64,000 nucleotides of DNA, from assembly GCF_001429045.1 (NCBI RefSeq), contig NZ_LMHY01000026.1:374815-438814 (forward strand). Direction: 5' to 3'. A model generated the notes under the pieces. That model saw only the letters and a list, made by a program, of their open reading frames with translations, searched no databases and was not told the DNA's origin. This document shows positions 50,982 to 59,711 of this stretch, piece after piece. Origin of the DNA: Pseudomonas sp. Root71. Its GTDB lineage: Bacteria; Pseudomonadota; Gammaproteobacteria; Pseudomonadales; Pseudomonadaceae. Both the position numbers and the translations under genes were made by a program. Within the stretch, counting starts at the first letter, position 1; each line of letters opens with the position of its first letter.

Positions 50982-51253
50982 TTCAGGATTCCGCTCAAAG
51001 CGACCCGGGTCGGGGGTGGCGCAACTGGACTGTCGAGTCGATGCAGCCGCACAGCCCACTAGTATATAGAGGGGGGGAGCGGCACAATACCCGAGCTGAC
51101 ATGGCATTGTGAAACTACCGTGACGCAAAATATCGGTCGCTTCGTCGGATGTTTTTCTGCCCGTTGGGCGCGAGAATGACTGTATCGCCGATTTAACAGT
51201 CTTTTTCCCTTCACGGTTGCACAATGTCGGGTTGGCACGGCTATAAATATTTG

Positions 51254-51281
51254 GAACTTTTGCCAAAGGGCCAAGATCAAT
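51254..51281 (+). promoter_or_regulatory. Possible distal sigma-E-type promoter of algU
   Basis: GAACTT at 51254-51259, a 17-bp spacer and TCAAT. The -35 is perfect; the -10 is weak. It is about 250 bp upstream of algU. Confidence 0.35.
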
Positions 51282-51447
51282 AGACGGTTGCCTGAAACAA
51301 GGGACAGTGTCGGCTTCAGTGCGGGATTGCAGTTCGATCCTCGCTGAAGAGTCCGATGACAAGATTATCCGCGCAGCCGGGTCAACTCGTGCTGCGCTTT
51401 TCGTGCGTGCCAAATCAGAGCCCGCAGGAAACTTGCCTGGAGGGGGA

Positions 51448-51474
51448 GAACTTTTGCGAAAAGACCGAGTCTAT
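51448..51474 (+). promoter_or_regulatory. AlgU-dependent autoregulatory promoter of algU
   Basis: GAACTT (51448-51453), a 16-bp spacer and TCTAT (51470-51474) closely match the AlgU/sigma-E consensus GAACTT-N16-TCTGA, 60 bp before the algU start. AlgU autoregulation from such a promoter is established in P. aeruginosa. The rest of 50982-51533 holds the nadB promoter and no gene. Confidence 0.75.
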
Positions 51475-51533
51475 GTTTGCAAGTCTGGTGGTTTACTTCT
51501 GCAATCCTCCTCCGAGCTCATCGAGGAGTGTTC

Positions 51534-52115
51534 ATGCTAACCCAGGAAGAGGATCAGCAACTGGTCGAACGCGTTCAGCGCGGCGACAAGCGTGCTTTCG
51601 ATCTGCTAGTGCTGAAATACCAGCACAAAATTCTCGGGTTGATCGTGCGTTTCGTGCACGACACCCATGAAGCCCAGGATGTGGCACAAGAAGCCTTTAT
51701 CAAGGCATACCGTGCACTTGGAAATTTTCGCGGAGACAGCGCGTTTTATACGTGGCTTTACCGCATCGCCATCAACACGGCGAAAAACTATCTGGTTTCA
51801 CGCGGCCGTCGGCCGCCGGATAGCGATGTCAGTTCCGAGGATGCAGAGTTCTACGATGGCGATCATGGCCTCAAGGATCTCGAGTCGCCAGAGCGGGCCT
51901 TGCTGCGGGATGAGATCGAGGGCACCGTCCATCGAACCATTCAGCAACTGCCGGAAGATTTGCGTACGGCTTTAACTTTACGTGAGTTTGATGGTCTGAG
52001 TTACGAGGACATTGCGAGCGTCATGCAATGTCCGGTAGGCACCGTGCGCTCCCGGATCTTCCGCGCCCGGGAGGCCATCGACAAAGCCCTGCAGCCGTTG
52101 TTGCAGGAAAACTAA
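51534..52115 (+). CDS. algU: ECF sigma factor AlgU (RpoE)
   Basis: A 193-residue ECF sigma factor: region 2 with DVAQEAFIKAYRALGNFRGD and FYTWLYRIAINTAKNYL, region 4 with LPEDLRTALTLREFDGLSYE and GTVRSRIFRAREAID. It directs envelope-stress, osmotic-stress and alginate genes. The ATG at 51534 follows cgaggag. It heads the operon algU-mucA-mucB-(mucD) and is held by MucA. Confidence 0.97.
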   Translation: MLTQEEDQQLVERVQRGDKRAFDLLVLKYQHKILGLIVRFVHDTHEAQDVAQEAFIKAYRALGNFRGDSAFYTWLYRIAINTAKNYLVSRGRRPPDSDVSSEDAEFYDGDHGLKDLESPERALLRDEIEGTVHRTIQQLPEDLRTALTLREFDGLSYEDIASVMQCPVGTVRSRIFRAREAIDKALQPLLQEN

Positions 52116-52146
52116 AGACAGCGGCGACAGCCAAGAGAGGAACGCC

Positions 52147-52734
52147 ATGAGTCGTGAAGCCCTGCAGGAATCGCTGTCCGCAGTGATGGATAACGAAGCG
52201 GACGAATTGGAATTGCGTCGGGTATTGAATGCCTGTGACGATGTTGAAACCCGTGATACCTGGGCTCGTTATCAGATCGCTCGGGCAGTGATGCACAAGG
52301 ATCTGCTGCTTCCACGCCTGGACATCGCCGCGGCTGTTTCTGCTGCCCTGGCTGACGAAGCCGTACCGGCAAAAGCCTCCCGTGGTCCATGGCGCAGCCT
52401 GGGTCGTCTGGCGGTTGCTGCTTCCGTGACCCTGGCGGTGCTCGCCGGTGTGCGTCTGTACAACCAGGATGAGATCGCCGGCGTCGAATTGGCCCAGCAA
52501 TCCACCCAGCCCGGACTGGCCGTTCCTCAAGTAAAAGGCCCAGCCGTTCTGGCAGGCTACAATGAGAGTTCGGATGCTACCGGCCCAATGGCCAGCGGCG
52601 TATTGCAAGGTCAGCCAGGCTGGCACGATCAGCGTCTGCCAGGGTACTTGCGCCAACACGCACAACAGGCTGCACTGAAAGGCACTGAGAGCGCTCTGCC
52701 GTACGCTCGTGCCGCAAGCCTGGAAAACCGTTAA
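52147..52734 (+). CDS. mucA: Anti-sigma factor MucA
   Basis: A 195-residue single-pass inner-membrane protein. The cytosolic RseA-like N-terminus (SREALQESLSAVMDNEADEL) binds AlgU; the membrane helix is at about 86-104 (LGRLAVAASVTLAVLAGV); the periplasmic tail binds MucB and is cut by AlgW. The gene is full length, with no frameshift of the kind that causes mucoidy. It is 31 bp after algU. Confidence 0.95.
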   Translation: MSREALQESLSAVMDNEADELELRRVLNACDDVETRDTWARYQIARAVMHKDLLLPRLDIAAAVSAALADEAVPAKASRGPWRSLGRLAVAASVTLAVLAGVRLYNQDEIAGVELAQQSTQPGLAVPQVKGPAVLAGYNESSDATGPMASGVLQGQPGWHDQRLPGYLRQHAQQAALKGTESALPYARAASLENR

Positions 52735-52742
52735 GGAGGATC

Positions 52743-53702
52743 ATGCGCGCCATACCTCTACTTTCGCTTCTGCTCAGCGGCTGGTTCATCGTTCCAGCCC
52801 AAGCCGATGAAGCCCGGGACTGGTTGACCCGCCTGGGCCAGGCAGAGCAACAGCAAAGCTTTCAGGGTACTTTCGTCTACGAGCGTAACGGTAGTTTTTC
52901 TACCCATAACATCTGGCACCTCGTCCAGGATGGAAAGGTCCGCGAGCGCTTGATCCAGCTCGACGGTTCCGCTCAGGAAGTCGTTCGCATTGATGGGCAA
53001 ACCCAATGCGTCAGCGGCACGCTGATAGCAGGGCTTGGTGACTCACCGAACTCCGCTGCCCGTGCACTCGATCCCCAAAAGCTCAAGAATTGGTATGACC
53101 TCGCCGTCATTGGCAAGTCGCGTGTGGCCGGGCGTGCGGCGGTGATTGTATCGCTGACACCCCGCGATCAGCACCGCTACGGTTTTGAACTGCATCTGGA
53201 TAAAGAGACCGGCCTGCCTCTGAAGTCCTTGCTGCTGGACGACAAGGGACGGTTGTTGGAGCGCTTCCAGTTCACACAACTGGATACCGCTGACGCTCCT
53301 TCCGAAAAAGACCTGCAGGCCAGTAATGATTGCAAGCCGGTCAATCTTGAAAGTGACAAGGCTTCTGCCGTCAAGTCTGCCCAGGTCTGGCGTTCCGACT
53401 GGCTGCCGCCCGGCTTTGAGCTGACCAGCAGCACCGCTCGCAAGGATCCGCAGACCAAGACCCAGGTCAACAGCCTGATGTATGACGATGGCCTGACGCG
53501 CTTTTCGGTGTTCCTCGAGCCGTTGAATGGCGCAACAGTCACCGACACCCGTACTCAGTTGGGGCCGACCGTTGCGGTTTCCCGGCGCCTGGCCACGGCA
53601 CAGGGCGACATGATGGTGACCGTCGTCGGCGAGATACCGGTCGGTACTGCTGAACGGATAGCGCTTTCGATGCGCACCGACGCCGCTGCAACCAAGCAGT
53701 GA
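52743..53702 (+). CDS. mucB: Sigma-E regulatory protein MucB (RseB)
   Basis: A 319-residue periplasmic protein with a signal peptide (IPLLSLLLSGWFIVPAQA). The N-terminal RseB domain (SFQGTFVYERNGSFSTHNIW) is lipid-sensing and LolA-like; the C-terminal domain starts near 215 (SDWLPPGFELTSSTARKD) and contacts MucA. It shields MucA from proteolysis. It is 8 bp after mucA with ribosome site aaggagg. Confidence 0.95.
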   Translation: MRAIPLLSLLLSGWFIVPAQADEARDWLTRLGQAEQQQSFQGTFVYERNGSFSTHNIWHLVQDGKVRERLIQLDGSAQEVVRIDGQTQCVSGTLIAGLGDSPNSAARALDPQKLKNWYDLAVIGKSRVAGRAAVIVSLTPRDQHRYGFELHLDKETGLPLKSLLLDDKGRLLERFQFTQLDTADAPSEKDLQASNDCKPVNLESDKASAVKSAQVWRSDWLPPGFELTSSTARKDPQTKTQVNSLMYDDGLTRFSVFLEPLNGATVTDTRTQLGPTVAVSRRLATAQGDMMVTVVGEIPVGTAERIALSMRTDAAATKQ

Positions 53703-53762
53703 GCTGAATTCGAAATGTTTCGTGAGCATTTCAATTTGCAAAAATCCCGTAAATTTCTTATA

Positions 53763-53790
53763 GGTCAGAGCCCCTCGGCTCTGGCCTTGT
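53763..53790 (+). terminator. Hairpin between mucB and mucD
   Basis: A 10-bp stem (GGTCAGAGCC / GGCTCTGGCC, one G-T pair) with loop CCTC is followed by TTGTTTGTTGTT. It may be an internal terminator or attenuator. The surrounding gap 53703-53880 has no mucC gene. Confidence 0.55.
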
Positions 53791-53880
53791 TTGTTGTTCC
53801 CGGAACAAAAATACCGGCGTATCGTTCCCGGTGTTCCTTGCTCCATATCGCTTAACCATGCTCGTCGTAACGGGAGCCGT

Positions 53881-55305
53881 ATGTCGATACCACGCTTGAA
53901 ATCCTGCCTTTCCATTATTGCCACCGTGCTGGTGCTCGGTCAGGCGGTCACCGCCCAAGCGGTCGAATTGCCTGACTTTACGCAACTGGTCGAACAGGCC
54001 TCGCCTGCAGTCGTGAACATCAGTACCACGCAAAAGCTGCCGGATCGCAAAGTCAGCCAGCAAATGCCCGATCTCGAAGGCTTGCCGCCGATGCTGCGCG
54101 AATTCTTCGAACGGGGCGTGCCGCCACAATCGCGCTCACCTCGTGACCGTCAGCGCGAGGCAACTTCCCTGGGCTCGGGTTTCATCATCTCTTCCGATGG
54201 CTATATCCTGACCAACAACCATGTGATCGCCGATGCTGACGAAATCCTCGTTCGCCTGGCCGATCGCAGCGAAATGAAAGCCAAGCTGATCGGTACCGAT
54301 CCACGTTCCGACGTGGCGCTGCTGAAAATCGAAGGCAAGGATCTGCCCGTGCTCAAGCTCGGTAAATCCCAGGACCTGAAGGCTGGCCAATGGGTTGTCG
54401 CGATCGGCTCGCCGTTCGGCTTTGACCACACCGTGACCCAAGGCATCGTCAGTGCCGTAGGTCGCAGCCTGCCGAACGAAAACTATGTGCCATTCATCCA
54501 GACTGACGTGCCGATCAACCCGGGTAACTCCGGTGGCCCGCTGTTCAACCTCAACGGTGAGGTGGTGGGGATCAACTCGCAGATCTATACCCGCTCCGGT
54601 GGCTTCATGGGCGTGTCGTTTGCGATCCCGATCGACGTGGCCATGGATGTTTCCAATCAGCTGAAATCCGGTGGCAAGGTCAGCCGTGGCTGGCTGGGTG
54701 TCGTGATTCAGGAAGTGAGCAAGGACCTGGCCGAGTCGTTCGGCCTGGAGAAACCGGCCGGTGCGCTGGTTGCCCAGATCCAGGATGATGGCCCGGCTGC
54801 CAAGGGTGGCCTGCAAGTGGGCGACGTGATCCTGAGCATGAACGGTCAACCAATCGTTATGTCGGCCGACCTGCCGCACCTCGTTGGCGCATTGAAATCT
54901 GGTACCAAGGCCGATCTGGAAGTGATTCGTGACGGCAAGCGCAAGAATGTCGAGTTGACGGTCGGCGCGATTCCGGAAGAAGGCAAGGAACTGGACGCGC
55001 TGCCAAAATCCGGCATCGAGCGCAGCAGCAATCGCCTGGGTGTTTCCGTGGTCGAGTTGACTGACGAGCAGAAGAAAACCTACGACCTCAAGGGGGGGGT
55101 GCTGATCAAGGAGGTGCAAGACGGCCCTGCCGCCCTGATCGGCTTGCAGCCCGGTGATGTGATCACCCACCTGAACAACCAGGCCATCGGTTCCACCAAG
55201 GAGTTCGCGGACATCGCCAAGGCGCTGCCAAAGAACCGTTCGGTGTCGATGCGGGTACTGCGTCAGGGTCGTGCGAGCTTCATCACCTTCAAGCTGGCTG
55301 AATAA
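53881..55305 (+). CDS. mucD: Periplasmic serine protease MucD (DegP-like)
   Basis: A 474-residue HtrA protease: signal peptide ending near VTAQA (26), trypsin-like domain with His114 (TNNHV), Asp144 (RSDVALL) and Ser217 (NPGNSGGP), then two PDZ domains (about 265-350 and 380-465). It removes misfolded envelope proteins and lowers AlgU signalling. The ATG at 53881 follows cgggagccgt. It closes the operon; a terminator follows. Confidence 0.96.
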   Translation: MSIPRLKSCLSIIATVLVLGQAVTAQAVELPDFTQLVEQASPAVVNISTTQKLPDRKVSQQMPDLEGLPPMLREFFERGVPPQSRSPRDRQREATSLGSGFIISSDGYILTNNHVIADADEILVRLADRSEMKAKLIGTDPRSDVALLKIEGKDLPVLKLGKSQDLKAGQWVVAIGSPFGFDHTVTQGIVSAVGRSLPNENYVPFIQTDVPINPGNSGGPLFNLNGEVVGINSQIYTRSGGFMGVSFAIPIDVAMDVSNQLKSGGKVSRGWLGVVIQEVSKDLAESFGLEKPAGALVAQIQDDGPAAKGGLQVGDVILSMNGQPIVMSADLPHLVGALKSGTKADLEVIRDGKRKNVELTVGAIPEEGKELDALPKSGIERSSNRLGVSVVELTDEQKKTYDLKGGVLIKEVQDGPAALIGLQPGDVITHLNNQAIGSTKEFADIAKALPKNRSVSMRVLRQGRASFITFKLAE

Positions 55306-55328
55306 CCCGGTTGTTGGTTGAATAAAAA

Positions 55329-55355
55329 ACCGCCTCGAAAGAGGCGGTTTTTTTT
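55329..55355. terminator. Bidirectional terminator between mucD and the M48 protease gene
   Basis: ACCGCCTC and GAGGCGGT arms around GAAA, with an A-run before and eight T after, lie between two convergent genes. Confidence 0.92.
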
Positions 55356-55377
55356 CGGAGTTTTTGTCGCCGGGGCG

Positions 55378-56811
55378 TCAGCCCATCATGTCCTTGATCA
55401 TGCGCTCCTGTTCCATCAGCTCACGTTGCCGCGCGTCGATCCGCGAAGACAGCGGGAAGTTGCTGCCTGCCCGGCGTTTGGCGAAGTCCAGTTGCTGAAT
55501 GGCCTGTTTGTAGTCGCCGACCAGCGCAAAGTATTCGGCGCGAGCCTGATGCAGGCCGATGATGTTGCCCGACAGGCCGCGCGTCTCGGCAACCTGATAC
55601 CACACGTCCGGGTCATCCGGACGGGATTTGAGCAGGCCTTCGAGGGCTTTCTCCGCATCCGCAGTACGGTTTTGCTTGAGCAGCAGGTCGACGCGAATCT
55701 GGTTCAGCGGGTAGTTGCCAGCGTATTGGCCCATCAACCGGTCAACCCGGGACTGGGCATCCGCCAGGCGATTATTGGTGATATCCAGATCGACCTGAGC
55801 CAGGTTGTAGATGATTTCGTTGGGTGACTTGGCCAGCAACAGCTTGAGGTTTTCCCGTGCTTCGTTCAGTTGACCGCCCTTGATCTGGGCAATTGCCAGG
55901 CCGTAGCGCGCCACGTCGTTTTTCGGGTTTTCGTCGAGCTGGGCACGGAAGCGCTTGGCGCCGAGCCCCGGGGTTTCTTCATAGATCAACTGGACGCGCG
56001 CGCGAATCAGTTGATAGCGCATGCTGTCTTCGATGCCGCCCGCTGGAAACTGTTCGGCGCGGTTGCGGGTGTCGGCGATACGCGACTCGGTGACCGGGTG
56101 AGTCAGCAGAAATTCCGGCGGCTTGGCATCGTAGCGGTACTGACGCCCCAGGCGTTCGAACATGCTGGGCATCGAGCGGGGGTCGTAACCGGCCTTTTCC
56201 AGATTGAGGAGGCCGATACGGTCGGCTTCCTGCTCGTTCTGGCGGGAGAATCGCCGCTGTTCCTGGATGGCGGCGGCCTGTGTGCCTGCAATGGCTGCAA
56301 TCCCGGCGTCACCGCCACCTGCGGCTGCCACCACGATACCCGCCAGCAATGCAGCCATCATGGGTACTTGCATGCGTTGCTGCGCTTCGACGCCCCGGGC
56401 AAAGTGGCGCTGCGACAAGTGAGCCAATTCGTGCGCCAGTACCGAAGCGTATTCGCCTTCGGTCTGGGCGTAGAGGAACAAACCACCGTTCACCCCGACG
56501 ATCCCGCCGGGTGCCGCAAAGGCGTTGAGCTGCGGGCTGTTTATCAGGATGAACTCCAGGCGCCGGTCAGTGACCTGGCTGGTCTCCAACAGTCGGTAGA
56601 CGCTGGATTCCACGTAATTCTTGAGTTGCGGATCGTTGAGCTGTGAAACCTGACTGCGCAACATGGCCAGCCAGGCGCGGCCGAGCTGGTACTCCTGTTG
56701 CGGTGAGACAATGGCAGAACTGGCGTCGCCGAGTGACGGCAGGTCGTCGGCGAAGCCCGGTGAGGCGAGCAGGCAAGCGAGCGTCAGCAGGGTAGGGCGC
56801 AAAAATGTCAT
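55378..56811 (-). CDS. bepA: M48 metalloprotease/chaperone, BepA (YfgC) type
   Basis: A 477-residue periplasmic protein: signal peptide (TLLTLACLLASPGFA), M48 protease domain with zinc motif HELAH (127-131) in VLAHELAHLSQRHFARG and third ligand in ENEQEADRIGLLNLEKAGYD, then a C-terminal TPR region (about 300-477). BepA assists and quality-controls outer-membrane protein assembly, including LptD. It converges on mucD and is divergent from tusA. Confidence 0.88.
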   Translation of the reverse strand: MTFLRPTLLTLACLLASPGFADDLPSLGDASSAIVSPQQEYQLGRAWLAMLRSQVSQLNDPQLKNYVESSVYRLLETSQVTDRRLEFILINSPQLNAFAAPGGIVGVNGGLFLYAQTEGEYASVLAHELAHLSQRHFARGVEAQQRMQVPMMAALLAGIVVAAAGGGDAGIAAIAGTQAAAIQEQRRFSRQNEQEADRIGLLNLEKAGYDPRSMPSMFERLGRQYRYDAKPPEFLLTHPVTESRIADTRNRAEQFPAGGIEDSMRYQLIRARVQLIYEETPGLGAKRFRAQLDENPKNDVARYGLAIAQIKGGQLNEARENLKLLLAKSPNEIIYNLAQVDLDITNNRLADAQSRVDRLMGQYAGNYPLNQIRVDLLLKQNRTADAEKALEGLLKSRPDDPDVWYQVAETRGLSGNIIGLHQARAEYFALVGDYKQAIQQLDFAKRRAGSNFPLSSRIDARQRELMEQERMIKDMMG

Positions 56812-56909
56812 GCACAAAGCCTTAGTCGACAAAGACCTTACTGTAGCCGGACACCGGCGTTGCGACCAGATATTCTAGGCATCTCAACCATCTGACCCGG
56901 AGTGATGCA

Positions 56910-57149
56910 ATGACCGACGCTGTAGAGCATGACGTTGAACTGGATGCCAGTGGCCTCAATTGCCCATTGCCGTTGCTAAAGGCCAAGATGGAGCTCAACC
57001 GGCTGGCCAGTGGTGCGGTACTCAAGGTCATCGCCACCGATGCGGGTTCGCAGCGCGACTTTCGCACCTTTGCCCGATTGGCCGGTCATACCCTGCTTCG
57101 TGAAGAAGATGATGCGGGTGTTTACCGCTACTGGTTGAAAAAGGCCTGA
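56910..57149 (+). CDS. tusA: TusA-family sulfur carrier
   Basis: A 79-residue protein with the TusA motif LNCPLPLLKAKMELNRL; Cys18 is the persulfide carrier. Members relay sulfur to tRNA thiolation or molybdenum cofactor synthesis. The ATG follows ggagtg. Spacing of 31 bp to the next gene suggests an operon. Confidence 0.9.
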   Translation: MTDAVEHDVELDASGLNCPLPLLKAKMELNRLASGAVLKVIATDAGSQRDFRTFARLAGHTLLREEDDAGVYRYWLKKA

Positions 57150-57180
57150 ACTCGGCTGCGTTTGCTCCTAAGGATTATTG

Positions 57181-58251
57181 ATGTTCAAAGTGTTACGCGA
57201 CTGGATTCAGCGCTATTTTTCCGATGAAGAAGCGGTGGTGCTGGCTGTCCTGCTATTTCTGGCATTCACCGTCGTGCTGACCCTGGGCGGTATGCTGGCG
57301 CCGGTGCTCGCGGGCATGGTGCTGGCGTACCTGATGCAGGGGCTGGTGGTGACCCTCGAGCGCTTGCGCGTGCCGGGCTGGGCAGCGGTGGGGCTGGTCT
57401 TTGCATTGTTCATGGGGCTGTTGCTGGTATTCATCGTGGTGGTCGTGCCATTGCTATGGCACCAACTGATCACCTTGTTCAACGAATTGCCCGGCATGCT
57501 TGCCAAATGGCAGTCGCTGTTGCTGTTGCTGCCCGAGCGCTATCCGCACCTGGTATCCGACGAGCAGGTGTTGCGGGCCATCGAAGTGGCGCGGGGTGAA
57601 ATCGGCAAGTTTGGCCAGTGGGCACTGACGTTCTCGCTGTCGAGCCTGCCGTTGCTGGTGAACATCATGATCTACCTGGTGCTGGTGCCGATCCTGGTGT
57701 TTTTCTTCCTCAAGGATCGGGCCATGATTGGCCAGTGGGTGCGCGGTTACCTGCCCCGTGAGCGGGCGTTGATCACCCGGGTCGCTCATGAAATGAACCG
57801 GCAGATCGCCAATTACATTCGCGGCAAGGTCATCGAAATCTTCATTTGCGGTGGCGTGACCTACATCGCCTTTGTTGTTCTTGAACTCAACTACGCAGCG
57901 CTGCTGGCTCTGCTGGTGGGGATTTCGGTGGTGGTGCCTTATGTCGGCGCCGTGGTGGTGACCGTACCCGTGTTTTTGATTGCGCTGTTCCAGTGGGGCT
58001 GGAGCGATCAGTTCATATACCTGATGGCGGTCTACGGGATCATTCAGACGCTGGATGGTAACGTGTTGGTGCCATTGCTGTTCTCGGAGGCGGTCAACCT
58101 GCACCCGGTGGCGATCATCTGCGCAGTGCTGTTGTTTGGCGGGTTGTGGGGCTTCTGGGGGGTATTCTTTGCGATTCCCCTGGCGACGCTGTTCAAGGCT
58201 GTGCTGGATGCGTGGCCGCGCAAGGAGCCGGTGGTGGCACCGTTGCTTTAG
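57181..58251 (+). CDS. AI-2E/PerM family transporter
   Basis: A 356-residue membrane protein with about eight helices. The C-terminal pattern GISVVVPYVGAVVVTVPVFL and QTLDGNVLVPLLFSEAVNLH is diagnostic of the PerM/AI-2E exporter family. Substrate is unknown for Pseudomonas members. ATG at 57181 follows aaggattatt. Confidence 0.88.
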   Translation: MFKVLRDWIQRYFSDEEAVVLAVLLFLAFTVVLTLGGMLAPVLAGMVLAYLMQGLVVTLERLRVPGWAAVGLVFALFMGLLLVFIVVVVPLLWHQLITLFNELPGMLAKWQSLLLLLPERYPHLVSDEQVLRAIEVARGEIGKFGQWALTFSLSSLPLLVNIMIYLVLVPILVFFFLKDRAMIGQWVRGYLPRERALITRVAHEMNRQIANYIRGKVIEIFICGGVTYIAFVVLELNYAALLALLVGISVVVPYVGAVVVTVPVFLIALFQWGWSDQFIYLMAVYGIIQTLDGNVLVPLLFSEAVNLHPVAIICAVLLFGGLWGFWGVFFAIPLATLFKAVLDAWPRKEPVVAPLL

Positions 58252-58258
58252 ATTGTAG

Positions 58259-58333
58259 AAAGATCGCAGCCTGCGGCAGCTCCTACAGATAAATGCGTAA
58301 TCCTGTAGGAGCTGCCGCAGGCTGCGATCTTTT
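58259..58333. repeat. REP pair (GATCGCAGC family)
   Basis: AAGATCGCAGCCTGCGGCAG and its inverse CTGCCGCAGGCTGCGATCTT lie between convergent genes; near-perfect palindrome with a short centre and outer A/T runs. Confidence 0.9.
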
Positions 58334-58338
58334 AAAGG

Positions 58339-58812
58339 TCAGGCTTTATTCAGGGCCTGAGCGGCAGCCAATACCGCATCAACATGCCCCGGCACCTTCA
58401 CACCGCGCCATTCCTGACGCAGTACGCCGTTGGCGTCGATCAGGAACGTGCTGCGATCCACGCCCATGTATTCCTTGCCATAGAGCTTTTTCAGCTTGAT
58501 CACGTCGAACAGCTGGCAGATGGCTTCGTCCTTGTCGCTGATCAGCTCAAAGGGGAATTCCTGCTTGCACTTGAAGTTCTCGTGGGATTTCAGGCTGTCG
58601 CGCGACACGCCGAACACTTCGGTATTGGCGGCCTTGAACGCAGCGTATTGATCACGAAAGCCCTGCCCCTCGGTCGTGCAGCCGGGCGTGCTGTCCTTGG
58701 GGTAGAAGTAGATCACCACTTGCTTGCCCTTCAGGCCGGCGAGGCTGACGGTCTGGCCGCTGGTGGCGGGGGCTTCGAAATCGGCAACCGGTTGGTCGAT
58801 GGCAACGGCCAT
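58339..58812 (-). CDS. bcp: Thiol peroxidase Bcp/PrxQ
   Basis: A 157-residue peroxiredoxin: catalytic Cys45 in YFYPKDSTPGCTTEGQGF. The E. coli-type resolving Cys (position 50) is absent; Cys82 (FKCKQEFPF) sits where some PrxQ proteins have their resolving Cys in helix 3. It reduces peroxides with thioredoxin. It is 10 bp after gcvR and probably co-transcribed. Confidence 0.92.
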   Translation of the reverse strand: MAVAIDQPVADFEAPATSGQTVSLAGLKGKQVVIYFYPKDSTPGCTTEGQGFRDQYAAFKAANTEVFGVSRDSLKSHENFKCKQEFPFELISDKDEAICQLFDVIKLKKLYGKEYMGVDRSTFLIDANGVLRQEWRGVKVPGHVDAVLAAAQALNKA

Positions 58813-58822
58813 GAAAGCTTCC

Positions 58823-59383
58823 TTACATTGGGTTCTGTGGGCGCCAGGGTTCGATCAGGGCATCGAGGTTCAGCGCGTCGGCAAAATCCAGGAACTGATC
58901 GCGCAGCCAGCTGATTTGCACGCCGGCCGGCAAGGTCACGGTAAACGTGGCGTTGAGCATGGTGCCGCCGGTCTGCGGAGCCTGGTAGGTGTCGCAGGTC
59001 AGGTTTTCCAGTTCGACATTGTGGTCCATGAAGAACTGGCACAGCTCGTTGATGATGTCCGAGCGGTAGGCCGAGCTGACATAAGCGACGTACGGCAGGG
59101 CCTGGGGGCGGTTTTCCAGGGCCGCGCTGCGCACCACGTTGACCGTGAATGCATGCCGCTTGGCCAGTACAGGCAGGCTGCCTTCCAGGCGTGCCAAGGC
59201 ATCCCAGCTACCGGAGATTTCCAGCACCAGGGCACTGCATTCGCCATGGCGGGTCAGGCGAGAGGTGACAACGGCGCAGCGGTTTTCATGGCTGGCGCGG
59301 CACAGGACGTTGGTCAGCTCCATGGGGTTGGCGCCGAGGGCACTGATAACAAGGAATTGTTCGCGAACTGTGGGGGTGGACAT
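58823..59383 (-). CDS. gcvR: Glycine-cleavage regulator GcvR-like ACT protein
   Basis: A 186-residue protein with two ACT domains (VREQFLVISALGANPMELTN near the N-terminus; LPYVAYVSSAYRSDIINELC in the second). This is the GcvR architecture. In E. coli GcvR binds glycine and restrains the activator GcvA; in Pseudomonas the target is less clear. It is divergent from dapA. Confidence 0.85.
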   Translation of the reverse strand: MSTPTVREQFLVISALGANPMELTNVLCRASHENRCAVVTSRLTRHGECSALVLEISGSWDALARLEGSLPVLAKRHAFTVNVVRSAALENRPQALPYVAYVSSAYRSDIINELCQFFMDHNVELENLTCDTYQAPQTGGTMLNATFTVTLPAGVQISWLRDQFLDFADALNLDALIEPWRPQNPM

Positions 59384-59711
59384 GCAGCATTCCTAAAGCG
59401 ATGAGCGGTCGGTACGTCCAGAGGTCGTTATGCCGGGAGCGAGCCTGCGGATGCGAATTCAGAAAACCCCGGAAGGCAGGTTGCGACGTGCTCCGGCAGG
59501 GCGGGAGCGAGAGGCGGCAACGCTGGATCAGGGCTTGTGATGCCGAAAATGGAGGCTGAAACCCGACGCACGAGCTTGTCTGTACCGATCAAAGTCTGAA
59601 GGGTAGCGAAAACCGGCGCCAAGGGGAATGGCGGCAGCACAGTACTTCGCTTGTGCAAGCATCTTGGCGCCAGTACCATTACGGCTCTCTTTTTCCGGCA
59701 GGAGCGGTTTC
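59384..59711. other. Gap between gcvR and dapA with nested inverted repeats
   Basis: No gene is seen in this 328-bp stretch. GGCGCCAA (59615-59622) and TTGGCGCC (59664-59671) are perfect 8-bp arms enclosing a second hairpin GCACA/TGTGC (59637-59656), so the dapA leader can fold. It is not a riboswitch I recognise. Confidence 0.5.

Noticed and set aside
49899..51062. Plus-strand open frame opposite nadB
   Set aside because: The minus-strand nadB is unmistakable; the plus frame is compositional.
51307..51540. Small gene upstream of algU
   Set aside because: It overlaps the AlgU-type promoter and the algU start, and has no supporting ribosome site or domain.
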